DNA of 64,000 nucleotides from Flavobacterium sp. LC2016-13 (GCF_009707955.1 NZ_WMDQ01000001.1:372001-436000); one strand, 5' to 3'. Shown: positions 52,001 to 60,682, numbered from the stretch's first letter. Program-made: numbers and translations. The notes: a model not told the origin generated them from the letters alone.

Positions 52001-53253
52001 CTTACTGTTGCGCTGTTAAAACCAGATTTTGCCGTTACAATTTCTCTAATATTTTGATTTAAAAATGATCCTCCCTGCCCAATTGCTTTAGGATCATATT
52101 TATTATTCTTATTATCTGTTGGTGAATCAATCGGAACATTAAAAAATCCTGTGGTAGGGTTTACTACTACAAGTTCATTCTCAGGAACTCTGGTTAATTG
52201 GCCTTCTCCTAAATCCTGAAGTCCGATAATGTTTCGTAAATTATTATTTGTAGTGCTTACTCTGTTTTGCTTATTGGTTACCCAAACTTCTAATCTTGTA
52301 ATTTGAACGCGGCTTCTAATTAATGGATAACCTACTAACGATTCATCATACTTGTCTCTAAAGTATTGAGATAAGAAGAAGTGCCTGTCGTTATCATAGT
52401 CTAAAGCATATAAATCAAAATTCTGAACCGTTCCGCCACCTTCTGCAACTATACTCTTTGTTTGGGATTTTTGTTCTGAGAAAACTCCGGTAATCGTTGT
52501 TCTTCCAAATTGTAATTGTGTTTTTACACCAAATAAGCTCTGAGCCCCACGAATTAGGGAACTATTTAAAGGCATACTAACGTTACCAACTTCTACTTTT
52601 TGAATAATATCATCTTCAGAAGGCGTATAGGCTAGTTTAAAGAGGTTTTGAAATGCAAATGTAGATTGTGTATCGTAATTTGCGTTTACTTCTAGTCGGG
52701 TACCTACTTTACCCATTAAACTCATACTAATACGCTGGTCAAAATCAAAAGTAAGACTTGACCTGTTTCTTGGAGAAAATGAAGGATTATCTTGTTTTGT
52801 ATATCGAATACCTAAGTCCATTTCTACGGATCCTGTAGGTTTTACGTCGATTGTATTACTTCCGAAAACACTTTCAAAAAGACTTGAATTTATGTAATAT
52901 CTCGGCAATAAATCTTTCTTAGCTGCTTCACTGCCAGACTTTTTACCATCGATCGCATCTGATTTTTTTCTGAAATAATCTCTTCTGGATTCTTTCAAAA
53001 CTAAATCTTCGTACTCTTTTGGGGTTAAAACAATTGGATAGTCGATAGAAAAACCATCAACAGAATTTGTATAGATGTATCGATCTGTTGCCGGATCGTA
53101 TTTATAAGCCGAAAGTATGCTTGGTGGATTTTCCAACTCAACTTTACCTACAGAAAACTGAGTTTTAGTTGTATCTTGAACTGCTGGATTTACTTGTGCC
53201 CGCAAAACATTACCGCAAAATAAAACCAGTAAAAAAATACAAATTTTACGCAT
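46012..53253 (-). CDS. sprA: T9SS translocon / gliding motility protein SprA
   Basis: SprA is the giant outer-membrane channel of the type IX secretion system; its barrel has 36 strands in F. johnsoniae. The 2413-residue length fits the family (about 2400). It has a signal peptide (about 1-19, ending in LRAQ). SprA-family landmarks are an N-terminal SIDYPIVLTPKEYEDLVLKE segment, repeated YxxDPSxxYxG-type plug sequences in the middle, DDFEGSQSTIDMRSAYAWSL near residue 865, and a barrel with a terminal aromatic strand (LRYNFGN). It lies 23 bases after ruvA and may share its promoter. It exports gliding adhesins and enzymes, including the cargo at 60726. Confidence 0.97.
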   Translation of the reverse strand: MRKICIFLLVLFCGNVLRAQVNPAVQDTTKTQFSVGKVELENPPSILSAYKYDPATDRYIYTNSVDGFSIDYPIVLTPKEYEDLVLKESRRDYFRKKSDAIDGKKSGSEAAKKDLLPRYYINSSLFESVFGSNTIDVKPTGSVEMDLGIRYTKQDNPSFSPRNRSSLTFDFDQRISMSLMGKVGTRLEVNANYDTQSTFAFQNLFKLAYTPSEDDIIQKVEVGNVSMPLNSSLIRGAQSLFGVKTQLQFGRTTITGVFSEQKSQTKSIVAEGGGTVQNFDLYALDYDNDRHFFLSQYFRDKYDESLVGYPLIRSRVQITRLEVWVTNKQNRVSTTNNNLRNIIGLQDLGEGQLTRVPENELVVVNPTTGFFNVPIDSPTDNKNNKYDPKAIGQGGSFLNQNIREIVTAKSGFNSATVSEGTDYSVLENARKLTSNEYTFNSQLGYISLQQRLANDEILAVAYEYTVGNEVYQVGEFGSDGVDGTIVTGNNTSNQAIITQSLILKMLKSSLTNVNTPVWNLMMKNVYQIPQAYQIKQDDFRLNILYTDPSPINYISPVTGTSFPSNPTADNKVEQTPLLNVFNLDRLNYNNDPQGGGDGFFDYIPGVTVDVQNARIIFTTKEPFGELLFKKLQNTGSAENYKDPNTYNANQQKYVFRNMYRNTQSGALQDSDKNKFLLRGKYKSSGSNGIPIGAFNVPQGSVVVTAAGRKLMEGIDYSVDYQLGRVQILDPSLQASNTPIEVSLENNSIFGQQTRRFMGFNIEHKISDNFVIGGTYLKMTEKPFTQKSSYGQESVNNTIFGFNGNYATEVPFFTRLVNKLPNIDTDVPSNLSIRGEVAFLKPDAPKASDFEGEPTIYIDDFEGSQSTIDMRSAYAWSLASTPFINSINDNTFNANSSTLSYGFKRSKLAWYTIDPVFYSSKPSGISNDDLSLNTTRRVYSKELYPNTDIAQGQIQVINTLDLSYYPSERGPYNNNPSFSTDPVTSNFGGIMRALNSTNFEQGNVEYIQFWVLDPYVGNGEAQTNNTGKIYFNLGEVSEDVLKDGRKQYENGLGPDQVMVNPQPLWGDVPASQSLIYAFDTNADNRRNQDVGLDGLPNSREGSVYNNYAGEADPAADDYTYYLNTEGGVLERYKKYNGLEGNSAVSIDDPNRGSTTLPDVEDINRDNTMNTINAYYEYSIDLKPGMQVGQNYITDIREVSNVELPNGTTTNARWIQFKIPVSQPQNTIGNITDFRSIRFMRMFMTGFNDQMTVRFGALDLVRGEWRRYTSSLDANDTNPDDDNTEFDVAAVNIQENGTKCPVNYVIPPGVQREQLYNNNTVINQNEQALAVRVGGAGLQYQDSRAVFKNVSVDMRQYKKLKMFLHAESLPNESTLLDDEMVGFIRFGNDFTQNFYQVEIPLKVTRTGGSCAISPDQVWMEDNDIDLALDLLTKMKIKAMPLDINSAKRDINGVYYPDDDGDVEGGDGDTRLRLGIKGNPNFGLVRNLMVGVKSRADHKDIKGEVWFNELRMSDMDNKGGMAAILNIDTNMADFATISASGKKSTIGFGSLEQGANERDREDIQQYNIVTNLNLGKLLPKKWGINLPFNYAIGEEVITPEYDPFNQDIKLDQLLRETTDQAEKDNIRTRAIDYTKRKSINFIGVRKDRAPEQKQHIYDVENLTVSQSYNQVERHDYEVESYEDEQSNTAVNYAYTFQPKEVVPFKQTKFMKKSDYWKLLSDFNFNYLPSNITFNTNILRQSNRQQYREVEVQGIGLDPLYRRNFAFNYQYGFGYNLTKSLKLNYTAASNNIVRNFLNDDNSPKEDFNIWDDYFDIGTPNQHIQQLVLNYDIPINKIPVLSFVKASYSYTADYSWQRSSTAFSEFVDETTGTEYNLGNTIQNANSNTLTTTFNMNMLYKYLGLVPGGKKPAKPKVVAPPKPGEKIVNTATKPVVNNSPFYDGLIGVLTSVKNIQVNYTKNSGTVLPGYTPSVGFLGTSKPTLGFIFGSQDDVRYEAAKNGWLTDYQEFNQNFTQVTNKLLKVTTNIDLFPDLKIDLTMDRSYSENSSEQYKVENGVYEAQSPYTYGMFSISTVLIKTAFSTSNETQSAAFDDFRNNRLIIANRLAESYYGSADAIPRYGDAANPIPAPPVDPNNDPDKNKRDIYTSNAGYPIGYGKSNQAVLLPSFLAAYSGSDASGASTGIFKSFPIPNWSIKYNGLMRYKFFKDKFKRFSLQHNYRASYTINQFRSNFDYDKALTTGENQDVNYNFYNKTIMSNVNLVEQFSPLIRVDFELKSSLRLLTEIKKDRALSMSFDNNLLTEVKGIEYVVGLGYRFKDVIFSSRLADSPTGIIKSDINIKADFSMRNNQTLVRYLDYDNNQLAAGQNIWSLKVTADYSFSKNLTAIFYYDHSFSKAVISTSFPLTNIRSGFTLRYNFGN

Positions 53254-53276
53254 ACAATTCGTTTATGTTAATTGAG

Positions 53277-53858
53277 TTATAAACTTTTTAAGGCTTTTTT
53301 GATGATTGTTTCAACGGTCGCTTCTGGATCTTCTTTAACAATCTTTTCGACTACTTTTTCAGAAGTTTTTCGAATAAATCCTAAAACTTCCAAAGCAGAT
53401 AACGCTTCATCTCGATTTGTATTGTTTTGAACTACTGAAACTTCGTCCAAATCGTACAACTTTAACACTTTTTCTTTCAAATCAAGTATAACTCTCTGTG
53501 CTGTTTTGTTTCCAATTCCTTTAATAGATTGAATAACTCCTACATCTCCGGAGGCAATAGCGTTTATGATTTGTCTTGGTTCTATTGAAGATAACATTGT
53601 TCTGGCAATATTAGCCCCAATTCCAGAGACGGATAATAACATTCTGAATATTTCTCTTTCTGATTTTTCTGCAAAACCAAATAATGTATGCGCATCTTCT
53701 TTGATTTGAAGATGCGTATACAATTTTATAAAATCAGCATTTGGAAGAAGAGAAAAGGTATGTAAAGAGATATTTACCTGATATCCAACTCCGTTACAGT
53801 CTATTACAACTTCTGTAGGATTTTTCTCAACTAACTTTCCTTGCAAATGTGCTATCAT
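53277..53858 (-). CDS. ruvA: Holliday junction branch migration protein RuvA
   Basis: RuvA binds the four-way DNA junction and loads RuvB. The 193-residue protein has the OB-fold N-domain (MIAHLQGKLVEKNPTEVVID), the helix-hairpin-helix region (LLSVSGIGANIARTMLS and IQSIKGIGNKTAQRVILDLK) and the C-terminal RuvB-binding helices (about 145-193). Its gene has its own promoter and lies just upstream of sprA, an order that I recall as conserved in Flavobacterium. Confidence 0.97.
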   Translation of the reverse strand: MIAHLQGKLVEKNPTEVVIDCNGVGYQVNISLHTFSLLPNADFIKLYTHLQIKEDAHTLFGFAEKSEREIFRMLLSVSGIGANIARTMLSSIEPRQIINAIASGDVGVIQSIKGIGNKTAQRVILDLKEKVLKLYDLDEVSVVQNNTNRDEALSALEVLGFIRKTSEKVVEKIVKEDPEATVETIIKKALKSL

Positions 53859-53876
53859 ATTTATATTTTATTGCAG

Positions 53877-53910
53877 CAAATATAACAAAAATGCAATAAA
53901 AATAAGACAA
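53877..53910 (-). promoter_or_regulatory. Promoter of ruvA (and probably sprA)
   Basis: On the minus strand, TTG (53908-53910) is followed after 23 bases by TATATTTG (53884-53877), matching the Flavobacterium consensus. An inverted TTTATTGCA/TGCAATAAA pair surrounds the -7 element and might be an operator or a chance feature of the A/T-rich gap. Confidence 0.6.
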
Positions 53911-53935
53911 TTTTATTTGATCCTTACAAGAAATG

Positions 53936-56227
53936 CTATTTTGCTAATTTATTTTTTTTATTTTCTTTTTCCTGCGCATCAATAACAGCAATTGCCGCCA
54001 TATTTACCATTTCTTCAACACTTGCTCCTAATTGAAAAATGTGAACCGGTTTACCCATTCCCATCATAATAGGACCAATAGAACTTACTTTATACAATTC
54101 TTTCAATAATTTATAAGTAATGTTTGCTGATTCTAAGTTAGCAAAAATCAATGTATTAACTTTTTTACCTGCTAATTTAGAAAAAGGAAATTTCTCTTGT
54201 AGCATTTCAGGATTTAAAGCAAAATCGGCCTGAATTTCTCCATCAACAATCATTTCAGGATGGTTTTTATGTAAATAAGCTACAGCTTCTCTTACTTTTG
54301 ACGCTCCAGGACTTGTAGATGAACCAAAGTTTGAAAATGAAACCATTGCAATAACAGGCTCAACACCAAACATTTTTGCTGTTTTAGCAGTCATAATTGC
54401 AATATTTACTAAATCTTCTGAAGAAGGATTTATATTGATTGCAGTATCTGATAAAAACATTGGGCCACGAGAGGTTAACATCATGTTTGCTGTTGCAACA
54501 AGTGATGCTCCGTGTGCTTTTTCAATTAATTGTAACATTGGTTTCACCACACTTGGATAACTTCTTGTATGACCTGTTACCAAAGCATCTGCTTCGCCTT
54601 CGTTTACCATCATTGCCGCAAAATAGTTTCTTTCGCGCATGTATTTTTGAGCATCCAGTAATGAAACGCCTCTTCTTTCTCTTGTTTCCCAGTATGAAGT
54701 TGCAAATCTGTTACGTCTTGCTTCTTCTTCGTTTGTTTTAGGATCAATGATTTCAAGATCAGCATCAAAACCTAATTCGGCTTTTAGTTCTAAAATAACT
54801 TCTTTGTTTCCTAATAAAATTGGAAAACCAATACCGTCTTCATGAACAATTTGTGCTGCTTTTAAAACATTTAATTGATCAGCTTCTGCAAAAACAATTC
54901 GTTTTGGGTCCATTTTAGCACGGTTTGTAATCAAACGCACCATTTTATTATCGTTACCCATACGTTCGCGAAGCACATCTTCATAAGCTGCCCAGTCTGT
55001 AATAGGATTTTTTGCTACACCGGATTCCATTGCTGCTTTTGCAACTGCAGGTGCTACAATTGTAATCAATCTAGGATCAAATGGTTTAGGTATAATATAT
55101 TCCTGACCAAAACCTAATTTTGTTGCACCGTAAGCTACGTTAACCTGCTCCGGAACTGGCTCTTTTGCCAAAATAGCTAACGCTTTTACAGCAGCCATTT
55201 TCATTGCTTCGTTAATTTTCGTAGCACGAACGTCTAGCGCTCCTCTAAAAATATATGGAAAACCTAAAACGTTGTTAACCTGATTAGGAAAGTCTGAACG
55301 TCCTGTAGCCATAATAACATCTTTACGAGTTTCTACAGCTAAATTATAATCGATTTCCGGATTTGGATTTGCCATTGCAAAAACAATCGGATTATTTTTC
55401 ATTGTTAATAACATTGCTGGCGAAAGGATATCTCCTGAAGATAAACCTATAAAAACGTCAGCTCCGTTTACAGCTTCTGCCAAATCAATTTTAGGACCGT
55501 CAATTGCATATTTCAATTGCAAATCTGATAGTGAAGGATTATCTTTTGTTAAAAGTCCTTTACTATTAAACATTAAAATATTTTCTACTTTAACACCTAG
55601 CAAAACATATAAATCAGTACAAGCTATTGCAGCCGAACCTGCTCCAGAAACTACTACTTTTACATCTTCTGCTTTTTTTCCTGCCAATTCAAGCGCGTTG
55701 ATTAAAGCTGCAGAAGAAATAATTGCTGTTCCGTGCTGATCATCGTGCATTACCGGAATATCTAATTCTTCTACCAGTCTTCTTTCGATTTCAAAAGATT
55801 CCGGTGCTTTAATGTCTTCTAAATTTATTCCTCCAAAAGTTGGAGCAATATTTTTTACGGTCTGAATAAATTCTTCAATATCCTTTGTTCCTATTTCGAT
55901 GTCAAAAACATCAATATCAGAGAATATTTTAAACAATAAACCTTTACCTTCCATAACTGGTTTAGATGCTTCGGGACCAATGTCTCCAAGGCCTAAAACA
56001 GCTGTACCGTTTGATATAACGGCAACTAGATTTCCTTTTGCTGTATATTTATAAACATCATCGATGTTTGCTGCAATTTCTAAACATGGTTCTGCAACAC
56101 CTGGCGAATAAGCCAAAGAAAGATCTCTTTGGGTTGCGTATTTTTTTGTTGGAACTACCTGAATTTTTCCTGGAGTTGGCTCTGAATGATACAGTAACGC
56201 CTCTTTTCTTTTACTCTCTTTGTTCAT
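53936..56227 (-). CDS. maeB: NADP-dependent malic enzyme (MaeB type)
   Basis: The enzyme converts malate to pyruvate and CO2 with reduction of NADP+. The 763-residue protein has an N-terminal malic domain (about 1-430, with the segments [25 protein letters not shown] and the nucleotide-binding [15 protein letters not shown]) and a C-terminal phosphotransacetylase-like domain (about 440-755), which in this class is regulatory rather than catalytic. Length is typical of MaeB. A TATCTTTG -7 element lies 26-33 bases upstream of the ATG. Confidence 0.96.
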   Translation of the reverse strand: MNKESKRKEALLYHSEPTPGKIQVVPTKKYATQRDLSLAYSPGVAEPCLEIAANIDDVYKYTAKGNLVAVISNGTAVLGLGDIGPEASKPVMEGKGLLFKIFSDIDVFDIEIGTKDIEEFIQTVKNIAPTFGGINLEDIKAPESFEIERRLVEELDIPVMHDDQHGTAIISSAALINALELAGKKAEDVKVVVSGAGSAAIACTDLYVLLGVKVENILMFNSKGLLTKDNPSLSDLQLKYAIDGPKIDLAEAVNGADVFIGLSSGDILSPAMLLTMKNNPIVFAMANPNPEIDYNLAVETRKDVIMATGRSDFPNQVNNVLGFPYIFRGALDVRATKINEAMKMAAVKALAILAKEPVPEQVNVAYGATKLGFGQEYIIPKPFDPRLITIVAPAVAKAAMESGVAKNPITDWAAYEDVLRERMGNDNKMVRLITNRAKMDPKRIVFAEADQLNVLKAAQIVHEDGIGFPILLGNKEVILELKAELGFDADLEIIDPKTNEEEARRNRFATSYWETRERRGVSLLDAQKYMRERNYFAAMMVNEGEADALVTGHTRSYPSVVKPMLQLIEKAHGASLVATANMMLTSRGPMFLSDTAININPSSEDLVNIAIMTAKTAKMFGVEPVIAMVSFSNFGSSTSPGASKVREAVAYLHKNHPEMIVDGEIQADFALNPEMLQEKFPFSKLAGKKVNTLIFANLESANITYKLLKELYKVSSIGPIMMGMGKPVHIFQLGASVEEMVNMAAIAVIDAQEKENKKNKLAK

Positions 56228-56252
56228 TGTTTTTAGCTTTTATTCGAGCTTA

Positions 56253-56260
56253 CAAAGATA
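56253..56260 (-). promoter_or_regulatory. -7 element of maeB
   Basis: Minus-strand TATCTTTG, an exact TAnnTTTG match, is placed to start transcription about 19 bases before the maeB ATG. Confidence 0.45.
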
Positions 56261-56327
56261 TAAGTCTTGGTTTAAAATGGCGTGTTTTTATAGCTTTCTT
56301 TTGTTAAAAAGAAAATTGAGGCGAATC

Positions 56328-56356
56328 AAAAAAAAAGCCCAACACAATATTGGGCT
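56328..56356 (-). terminator. Terminator of the 56385 CBS gene
   Basis: A 7-bp stem AGCCCAA/TTGGGCT (56336-56342 and 56350-56356) is followed on the minus strand by nine T residues. It separates the CBS gene from maeB. Confidence 0.8.
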
Positions 56357-56384
56357 CTGTTTTTTTACTATTTTTTTGATTTGT

Positions 56385-56810
56385 TTATTGCGAAATATAA
56401 GAATTTAAGTGGTTAATAGTGTCTTTTTGAATTTCTATAATAGCCTTAACCACATCGCTAATAGAAATAATTCCAACTACAATTTCATTGTCTAAAACCG
56501 GTAAATGCCTAATACGTTTTGTACTCATAAGCTCCATACAATCTTCGATATTGTTTGACAGATTTACAGAGAAAACGGTACTTTCCATAATTTCGTGAAC
56601 ATAGGTTTCTTTAGACGATTTGTCTTTCAAAACAATTTTTCTGGCATAATCTCTTTCAGACAATATTCCTTTTAAACTGGTTCCGTCAATAACCAGAATT
56701 GCTCCAATGTTTTTTTCTCCCATTACTTTTAGGGCTTCATAAACAGTTGTTGTTGAACGTACCGAAAAAACATTTCTCCCTTTTGTGTTTAGTATTTGAT
56801 CTACAGTCAT
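56385..56810 (-). CDS. CBS-domain pair protein
   Basis: The 141-residue cytoplasmic protein is a single CBS pair (about 8-60 and 72-128), with the motifs IGAILVIDGTSLKGILSERDY and RHLPVLDNEIVVGIISISDV. Such stand-alone pairs bind AMP, ATP or related nucleotides and act as energy sensors or regulators of partner enzymes. No partner is evident: the next gene downstream is maeB, but a terminator lies between. It is different from the CBS-ACT-like protein at 4281. Confidence 0.88.
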   Translation of the reverse strand: MTVDQILNTKGRNVFSVRSTTTVYEALKVMGEKNIGAILVIDGTSLKGILSERDYARKIVLKDKSSKETYVHEIMESTVFSVNLSNNIEDCMELMSTKRIRHLPVLDNEIVVGIISISDVVKAIIEIQKDTINHLNSYISQ

Positions 56811-57004
56811 ATCTGAAAAATTTTAATAACTATAAAGTTAAAAAAAAATGTATATAAATGACATTTTTTAAGACCTAACGCATTCATTTTGAATATAATA
56901 AGTTAAATTTCGTTTTAAAGAAATTTTAATTTAAAAAAATGAATGAATTTTAAGACTTTTTTGCGAAGAATGCAGGGTTTTTGAGAATAGTGAAGATGTT
57001 TAAA

Positions 57005-57223
57005 TTATTCAAAATCAAGTAACTCGTTTATTGATATTTCTAAACCTTTACATATTGCAAGCAGATATAAATAAGTAGGATTAAATTCACCCGCTTCAAC
57101 TTTATGGATAGATTGCTGATCTTTAAGTATCAATAATCCCAATTTAGCTTGTGACAATCCTTTAGCACTCCTAAGCTCTTTAATCCGAGCACCTAATCGC
57201 TTTAATTCTTCTGACTTATCCAC
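57005..57223 (-). CDS. Small XRE-family helix-turn-helix regulator
   Basis: The 72-residue protein is a single HTH_3 domain: helix 1 ARIKELRSAKGLSQ, turn and recognition helix AKLGLLILKDQQSIHKVE, then the family pattern GEFNPTYLYLLAICKGLEIS. No ligand-binding domain exists, so it is a minimal DNA-binding regulator. The start is GTG at 57223. It diverges from an unknown gene at 57355, and a 20-base near-palindrome stands between them, which would suit autoregulation and control of that neighbour (inference). Confidence 0.88.
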   Translation of the reverse strand: MDKSEELKRLGARIKELRSAKGLSQAKLGLLILKDQQSIHKVEAGEFNPTYLYLLAICKGLEISINELLDFE

Positions 57224-57266
57224 TGTTTTATATTTCAGACAATTTGCGTTTTCTATTTATTATTTT

Positions 57267-57286
57267 TAACATACTATAATATGTTA
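57267..57286. promoter_or_regulatory. Near-perfect palindrome, candidate operator of the XRE regulator
   Basis: TAACATA (57267-57273) and TATGTTA (57280-57286) are exact inverted arms around a 6-base centre. The site lies 44-63 bases before the XRE start and just upstream of the -7 element of the divergent gene, so a bound repressor would cover that gene's -33 region. Confidence 0.5.
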
Positions 57287-57300
57287 TTTAAAGTTTTTCG

Positions 57301-57308
57301 TACATTTG
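57301..57308 (+). promoter_or_regulatory. -7 element of the 57355 gene
   Basis: TACATTTG, an exact match, lies 46 bases before the ATG at 57355 and 15 bases after the palindrome. Confidence 0.4.
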
Positions 57309-57354
57309 ATTTTAAAACATTAGACGAAAATATATAATTAAAAAAATCTTATTG

Positions 57355-57696
57355 ATGGTTGAAAATGAAACTAAAAACTTAGAAAATCTACGAAAATTAA
57401 CCGCTCGCTATTTTAACACATTAAATCCATCAAATGATAAAACCGGGACTTATACCGCTCAAATTAAGTTTGCAAATTATTTTGAGTTGGGTTGCGTTAT
57501 TACCAATATGATAAAATTATGCATTTTGGCAGTAGATCAAGATTCGCATAAAATTTCAGATAAAAATTCATCTATTAATGTGTCACTTATTCTAGAAATG
57601 ATTTTAGAAATGTTTCCTATGAATGAATTTGAACTATTAAGTGATATTAGCGAGATACTTATTGCAGATTATTCAAGTGTTAATAAAAAAGATTGA
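57355..57696 (+). CDS. Unknown 113-residue protein divergent from the XRE regulator
   Basis: The frame begins with TTG 57352, but the next codon is ATG 57355, which is the natural start. The product is a soluble, mostly helical protein with no signal peptide, and no family is recognised. Notable points are a central ANYFELGCVITNMIKLCILA stretch, which is amphipathic rather than a membrane helix, and an acidic Met/Leu-rich segment (LEMILEMFPMNEFELLSD). A strong terminator follows. Its function may be linked to the XRE regulator; nothing more can be supported. Confidence 0.6.
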   Translation: MVENETKNLENLRKLTARYFNTLNPSNDKTGTYTAQIKFANYFELGCVITNMIKLCILAVDQDSHKISDKNSSINVSLILEMILEMFPMNEFELLSDISEILIADYSSVNKKD

Positions 57697-57701
57697 AAAT
57701 A

Positions 57702-57740
57702 AAAAAGCTCTTTTCTTATTAGGGAAAAGAGCTTTTTGCA
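57702..57740. terminator. Bidirectional terminator between the 57355 gene and the OmpA gene
   Basis: Perfect 14-bp arms (57702-57715 and 57724-57737) enclose an 8-base loop, with A and T runs at the ends. The converging genes on both sides share it. Confidence 0.88.
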
Positions 57741-57753
57741 TTAAAAATAGTAT

Positions 57754-59760
57754 TTATAAGTAGGTAATTATAAATTCACTTCGTCTGTTCTTCATGTGTT
57801 CTTTCTCACTGCATTTTACACCGTCGGCACATTTATTTACCAATTGTGTTTCTCCATATCCTTTTGCCGTTAATCGGCTTTGATCAATTCCTTTTTGTAC
57901 GAGCCAGTTTTTTGTTGATTCTGCTCTTTTCTCAGATAATACCATATTTTTTGAAGCTGTATCGCGAGAATCTGTATGCGAACGAATATCTAATTTTATA
58001 GTTGGATATTGTTTTAACATCGCAACAAGCTTTAATAATTGCGGCTCTGAAGTTTTTTTGATTGTTGCTTTACCTAAATCAAAAAAGTTCATTGGTAAAT
58101 TAAGCAGTTTAGCCAAATCTGTTCCTACTGCCATTGGCTGAAGTTTTACAGTCTTTAATGTTGCTACTTTTACCATTATAGTTTTTGCTACTATTATTGG
58201 TTTGGCTTTCTTTTCTATAGCAATAGGTAAAGTTGTTTTTCCTGATAATTTTTTAATGGCTACCGAAACTTCTTTGATATCATAATCTGTTTTTGATGTT
58301 TTTATGAAGTACTTTTTACCGCATTTTACATTTGAAAAAACATAATTCCCTTTTGAATCCGAAACTACTTCTGTTGCTGTTAAACGACCTTCATCAAACA
58401 AAATTAAACTTACGTTTGGCAGCGGTTCGTTTGTCTCAGAATCTGTAATTGTTCCTGATAATTCTTGTTCGCAAATTAGTTTACGGAATTCTGTAAATCG
58501 ATAAACATCATCAAGTCCGTGGCCGTTATCTCTATTTGAAGAGAAAAATCCGTTTCTGTTTTTACTATTGATAATAAAAGCAAAATCGTCTTGTTTACTA
58601 TTGATTGGCTCACCAAGATTTTGAACTTCATCAAAAGAACCGTCTTTATTTATTTTTGAAACAAAAACATCAAGTCCGCCTAAACCCGGGCGGCCATCGC
58701 TTGCAAAATAAAGCTCGTTATCATCTGATATAAAAGGAAAAGTTTCTCTTCCTTCGGTATTGATTTCCGGACCTAAATTTTCGGGTTTACCAAAAGTTCC
58801 GTCTCCATTTACAGCGACTTTAAATAAATCTGAAAGCCCCAAAGTTCCGGGCATATCTGATGCAAAATATAATGTTTTTTCATCACTGCTTAATGATGGA
58901 TGTGCAACGCTGTATTGATCGCTATTAAATGGAAGTTCTTCAACTTTATTCCATTTACCATCGATTAAAATAGCTCTGTATAGTTTTAATAATGTAACTC
59001 TATTTTCATTATGTCTTTTTTTACCATTTATAGAATTATTTCTGGTAAAATACATCGTTTTTCCATCTTTTGAGAAAACCGGTGTCGATTCATTGAAATT
59101 TACAATCAATTCGTTTTTATGAAAAAGTGTTGGCGTTCCGATGCTTCCATCCGCCATTAATTCAACTGAATATAAAGCCGAAATAGCTTTATTTGTCCAT
59201 TTAAAACTCTTTTTAAATATACTTCCCGTATCTCTGGCAGATGTAAAAACTAATTTATTATCCAGAATGGTACTTCCGTAATCAGAATCTTTAGAATTGA
59301 TTCCGGCATCGGCAATTTCATATCGGCCTGAATTTGTTTTAATGTCTTCGAGATAATTTCTGTATTTTTTGAATAAAATTGCTCTCTTATCTGAAGGTGT
59401 TTTTTGACTGAATTTTTCTAAAACTTCATCTGATTTGCTATAATCTCCTGCCGATTTTAAACATTGGGAATATCTGTAAAAATATTCTGCCTGCTGATTT
59501 TCATTAAATAAAAACAAATCTTTATAACATCTTAATGCTTCTGTAAATGCTCCGCTATAATAATACGAGTTACCAAGCCTTTGCAAAACATGTTCGTCTT
59601 TGTAACCTTTGTTTATTACATTTTCATATAATTTTATAGCATCGGCGTAAGCATAATTATCATACTTTTTATCAGCATTTTTTATGGTTGAAGTTTGCGC
59701 ATTTGCATTTATAAAAAAACATATCAACAAAAGGGAATAAGCTAAATTTTTAATTTTCAT
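57754..59760 (-). CDS. OmpA-family protein with TPR, PD40 and carboxypeptidase-regulatory-like domains (T9SS PorE-like)
   Basis: The 668-residue protein has a signal peptide (about 1-21, ending in NAQT), a TPR-like helical N-domain (about 25-125), a WD40-like PD40 propeller (about 155-430, with several LYFASDxxGxxGxxDLF repeats), a carboxypeptidase-regulatory-like domain (about 435-510) and a C-terminal OmpA peptidoglycan-binding domain (about 560-665, with RSHTDSR and the SEKRAESTKNWL motif). This is the layout of PorE-type proteins, which link T9SS parts to peptidoglycan. It follows the PorP/SprF gene by 10 bases, in the usual cargo-sprF-ompA order. Confidence 0.88.
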   Translation of the reverse strand: MKIKNLAYSLLLICFFINANAQTSTIKNADKKYDNYAYADAIKLYENVINKGYKDEHVLQRLGNSYYYSGAFTEALRCYKDLFLFNENQQAEYFYRYSQCLKSAGDYSKSDEVLEKFSQKTPSDKRAILFKKYRNYLEDIKTNSGRYEIADAGINSKDSDYGSTILDNKLVFTSARDTGSIFKKSFKWTNKAISALYSVELMADGSIGTPTLFHKNELIVNFNESTPVFSKDGKTMYFTRNNSINGKKRHNENRVTLLKLYRAILIDGKWNKVEELPFNSDQYSVAHPSLSSDEKTLYFASDMPGTLGLSDLFKVAVNGDGTFGKPENLGPEINTEGRETFPFISDDNELYFASDGRPGLGGLDVFVSKINKDGSFDEVQNLGEPINSKQDDFAFIINSKNRNGFFSSNRDNGHGLDDVYRFTEFRKLICEQELSGTITDSETNEPLPNVSLILFDEGRLTATEVVSDSKGNYVFSNVKCGKKYFIKTSKTDYDIKEVSVAIKKLSGKTTLPIAIEKKAKPIIVAKTIMVKVATLKTVKLQPMAVGTDLAKLLNLPMNFFDLGKATIKKTSEPQLLKLVAMLKQYPTIKLDIRSHTDSRDTASKNMVLSEKRAESTKNWLVQKGIDQSRLTAKGYGETQLVNKCADGVKCSEKEHMKNRRSEFIITYL

Positions 59761-59770
59761 ATTTACTCTA

Positions 59771-60682
59771 TTAAAAGAATCTTGGAGATGTCATTCTGTT
59801 ATAATTATTGAAAAAATCGAAACGCAGGAAAATTTCATGAGATCCTGAATTGTATCTTCTTAAATTAGTCGTTTCATGGTCATAACCATAACCTATATAT
59901 AGTCCGTTAGTAACTTGAAAACCTGCCATTGCACTTACTGATGCGCTCCAGCGATACGCAAGACCAACAACAAATTTATCGTTGAACATAAAATTACCCG
60001 AAACATCAACTTGTAAAGGCGCTCCTTCGACCATTTTTGTTAATACTGCCGGTTTGAATTTTATATATTCTAAATGATCTAAATTAAATACATAACCTGC
60101 CATAAAATAATAGTTGATTTTATCTTTAAAAATAGCAACATCATCATCGTTATAACGATTTGTCTGGATAAAATTAGGAACTGATAATCCTAAATATGCT
60201 TTATCTGAATGCCAATAAATTCCGGCTCCGACATTTGGTGTAAATTTATTTTTTAAATCCTGAAATTGCGGATCATCCTGATCTTCGTATGATAATTTAT
60301 TTACATCAAGATTAAAAAGATTTGCTGTTCCTTTTATTCCGAAAGAAAGTTTGAATGATTCAGAAGTTGGAATACTATAAGATAAATCAGCCGACAATGT
60401 GTTTTCATTCGTTGGCCCGATTTTATCGTTTACCAAAGAAACGCCTAATCCTAATTTGCTATTATTTAAAGGTGTATTTACAGAAAAAGTACTTGTTACC
60501 GGCGCTCCGTCAAGTCCAACCCATTGTGTACGATATAACCCGAAAACGCTTAATACACCTCGCGAACCTGCATACGCCGGATTAATTTCGATCGTATTAT
60601 ACATGTATTGTGTAAATTGCGCGTCTTGCTGAGCTGAACACACAACTGAAAAAAACATAAAAACTAAAATTAATTTTTTCAT
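59771..60682 (-). CDS. PorP/SprF family type IX secretion protein paired with the 60726 cargo
   Basis: The 303-residue outer-membrane protein has a signal peptide (about 1-17), followed by the family hallmark QDAQFTQYMYNTIEINPAYAG, a standard Y..N....NPAYAG segment, and the RTQW motif. Beta-barrel strands follow, ending in an aromatic residue (SPRFF). In F. johnsoniae SprF is needed to export SprB, and SprF-like partners serve cargo with type B C-termini. The gene lies just after such a cargo gene, so that protein is its likely client. Confidence 0.93.
   Translation of the reverse strand: MKKLILVFMFFSVVCSAQQDAQFTQYMYNTIEINPAYAGSRGVLSVFGLYRTQWVGLDGAPVTSTFSVNTPLNNSKLGLGVSLVNDKIGPTNENTLSADLSYSIPTSESFKLSFGIKGTANLFNLDVNKLSYEDQDDPQFQDLKNKFTPNVGAGIYWHSDKAYLGLSVPNFIQTNRYNDDDVAIFKDKINYYFMAGYVFNLDHLEYIKFKPAVLTKMVEGAPLQVDVSGNFMFNDKFVVGLAYRWSASVSAMAGFQVTNGLYIGYGYDHETTNLRRYNSGSHEIFLRFDFFNNYNRMTSPRFF

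Noticed and set aside
56811-57004. Small RNA gene in the 194-base gap between the CBS and XRE genes
   Set aside because: The gap is A/T-rich with no stable stem-loop, terminator or consensus promoter pair. I see nothing definable in it.
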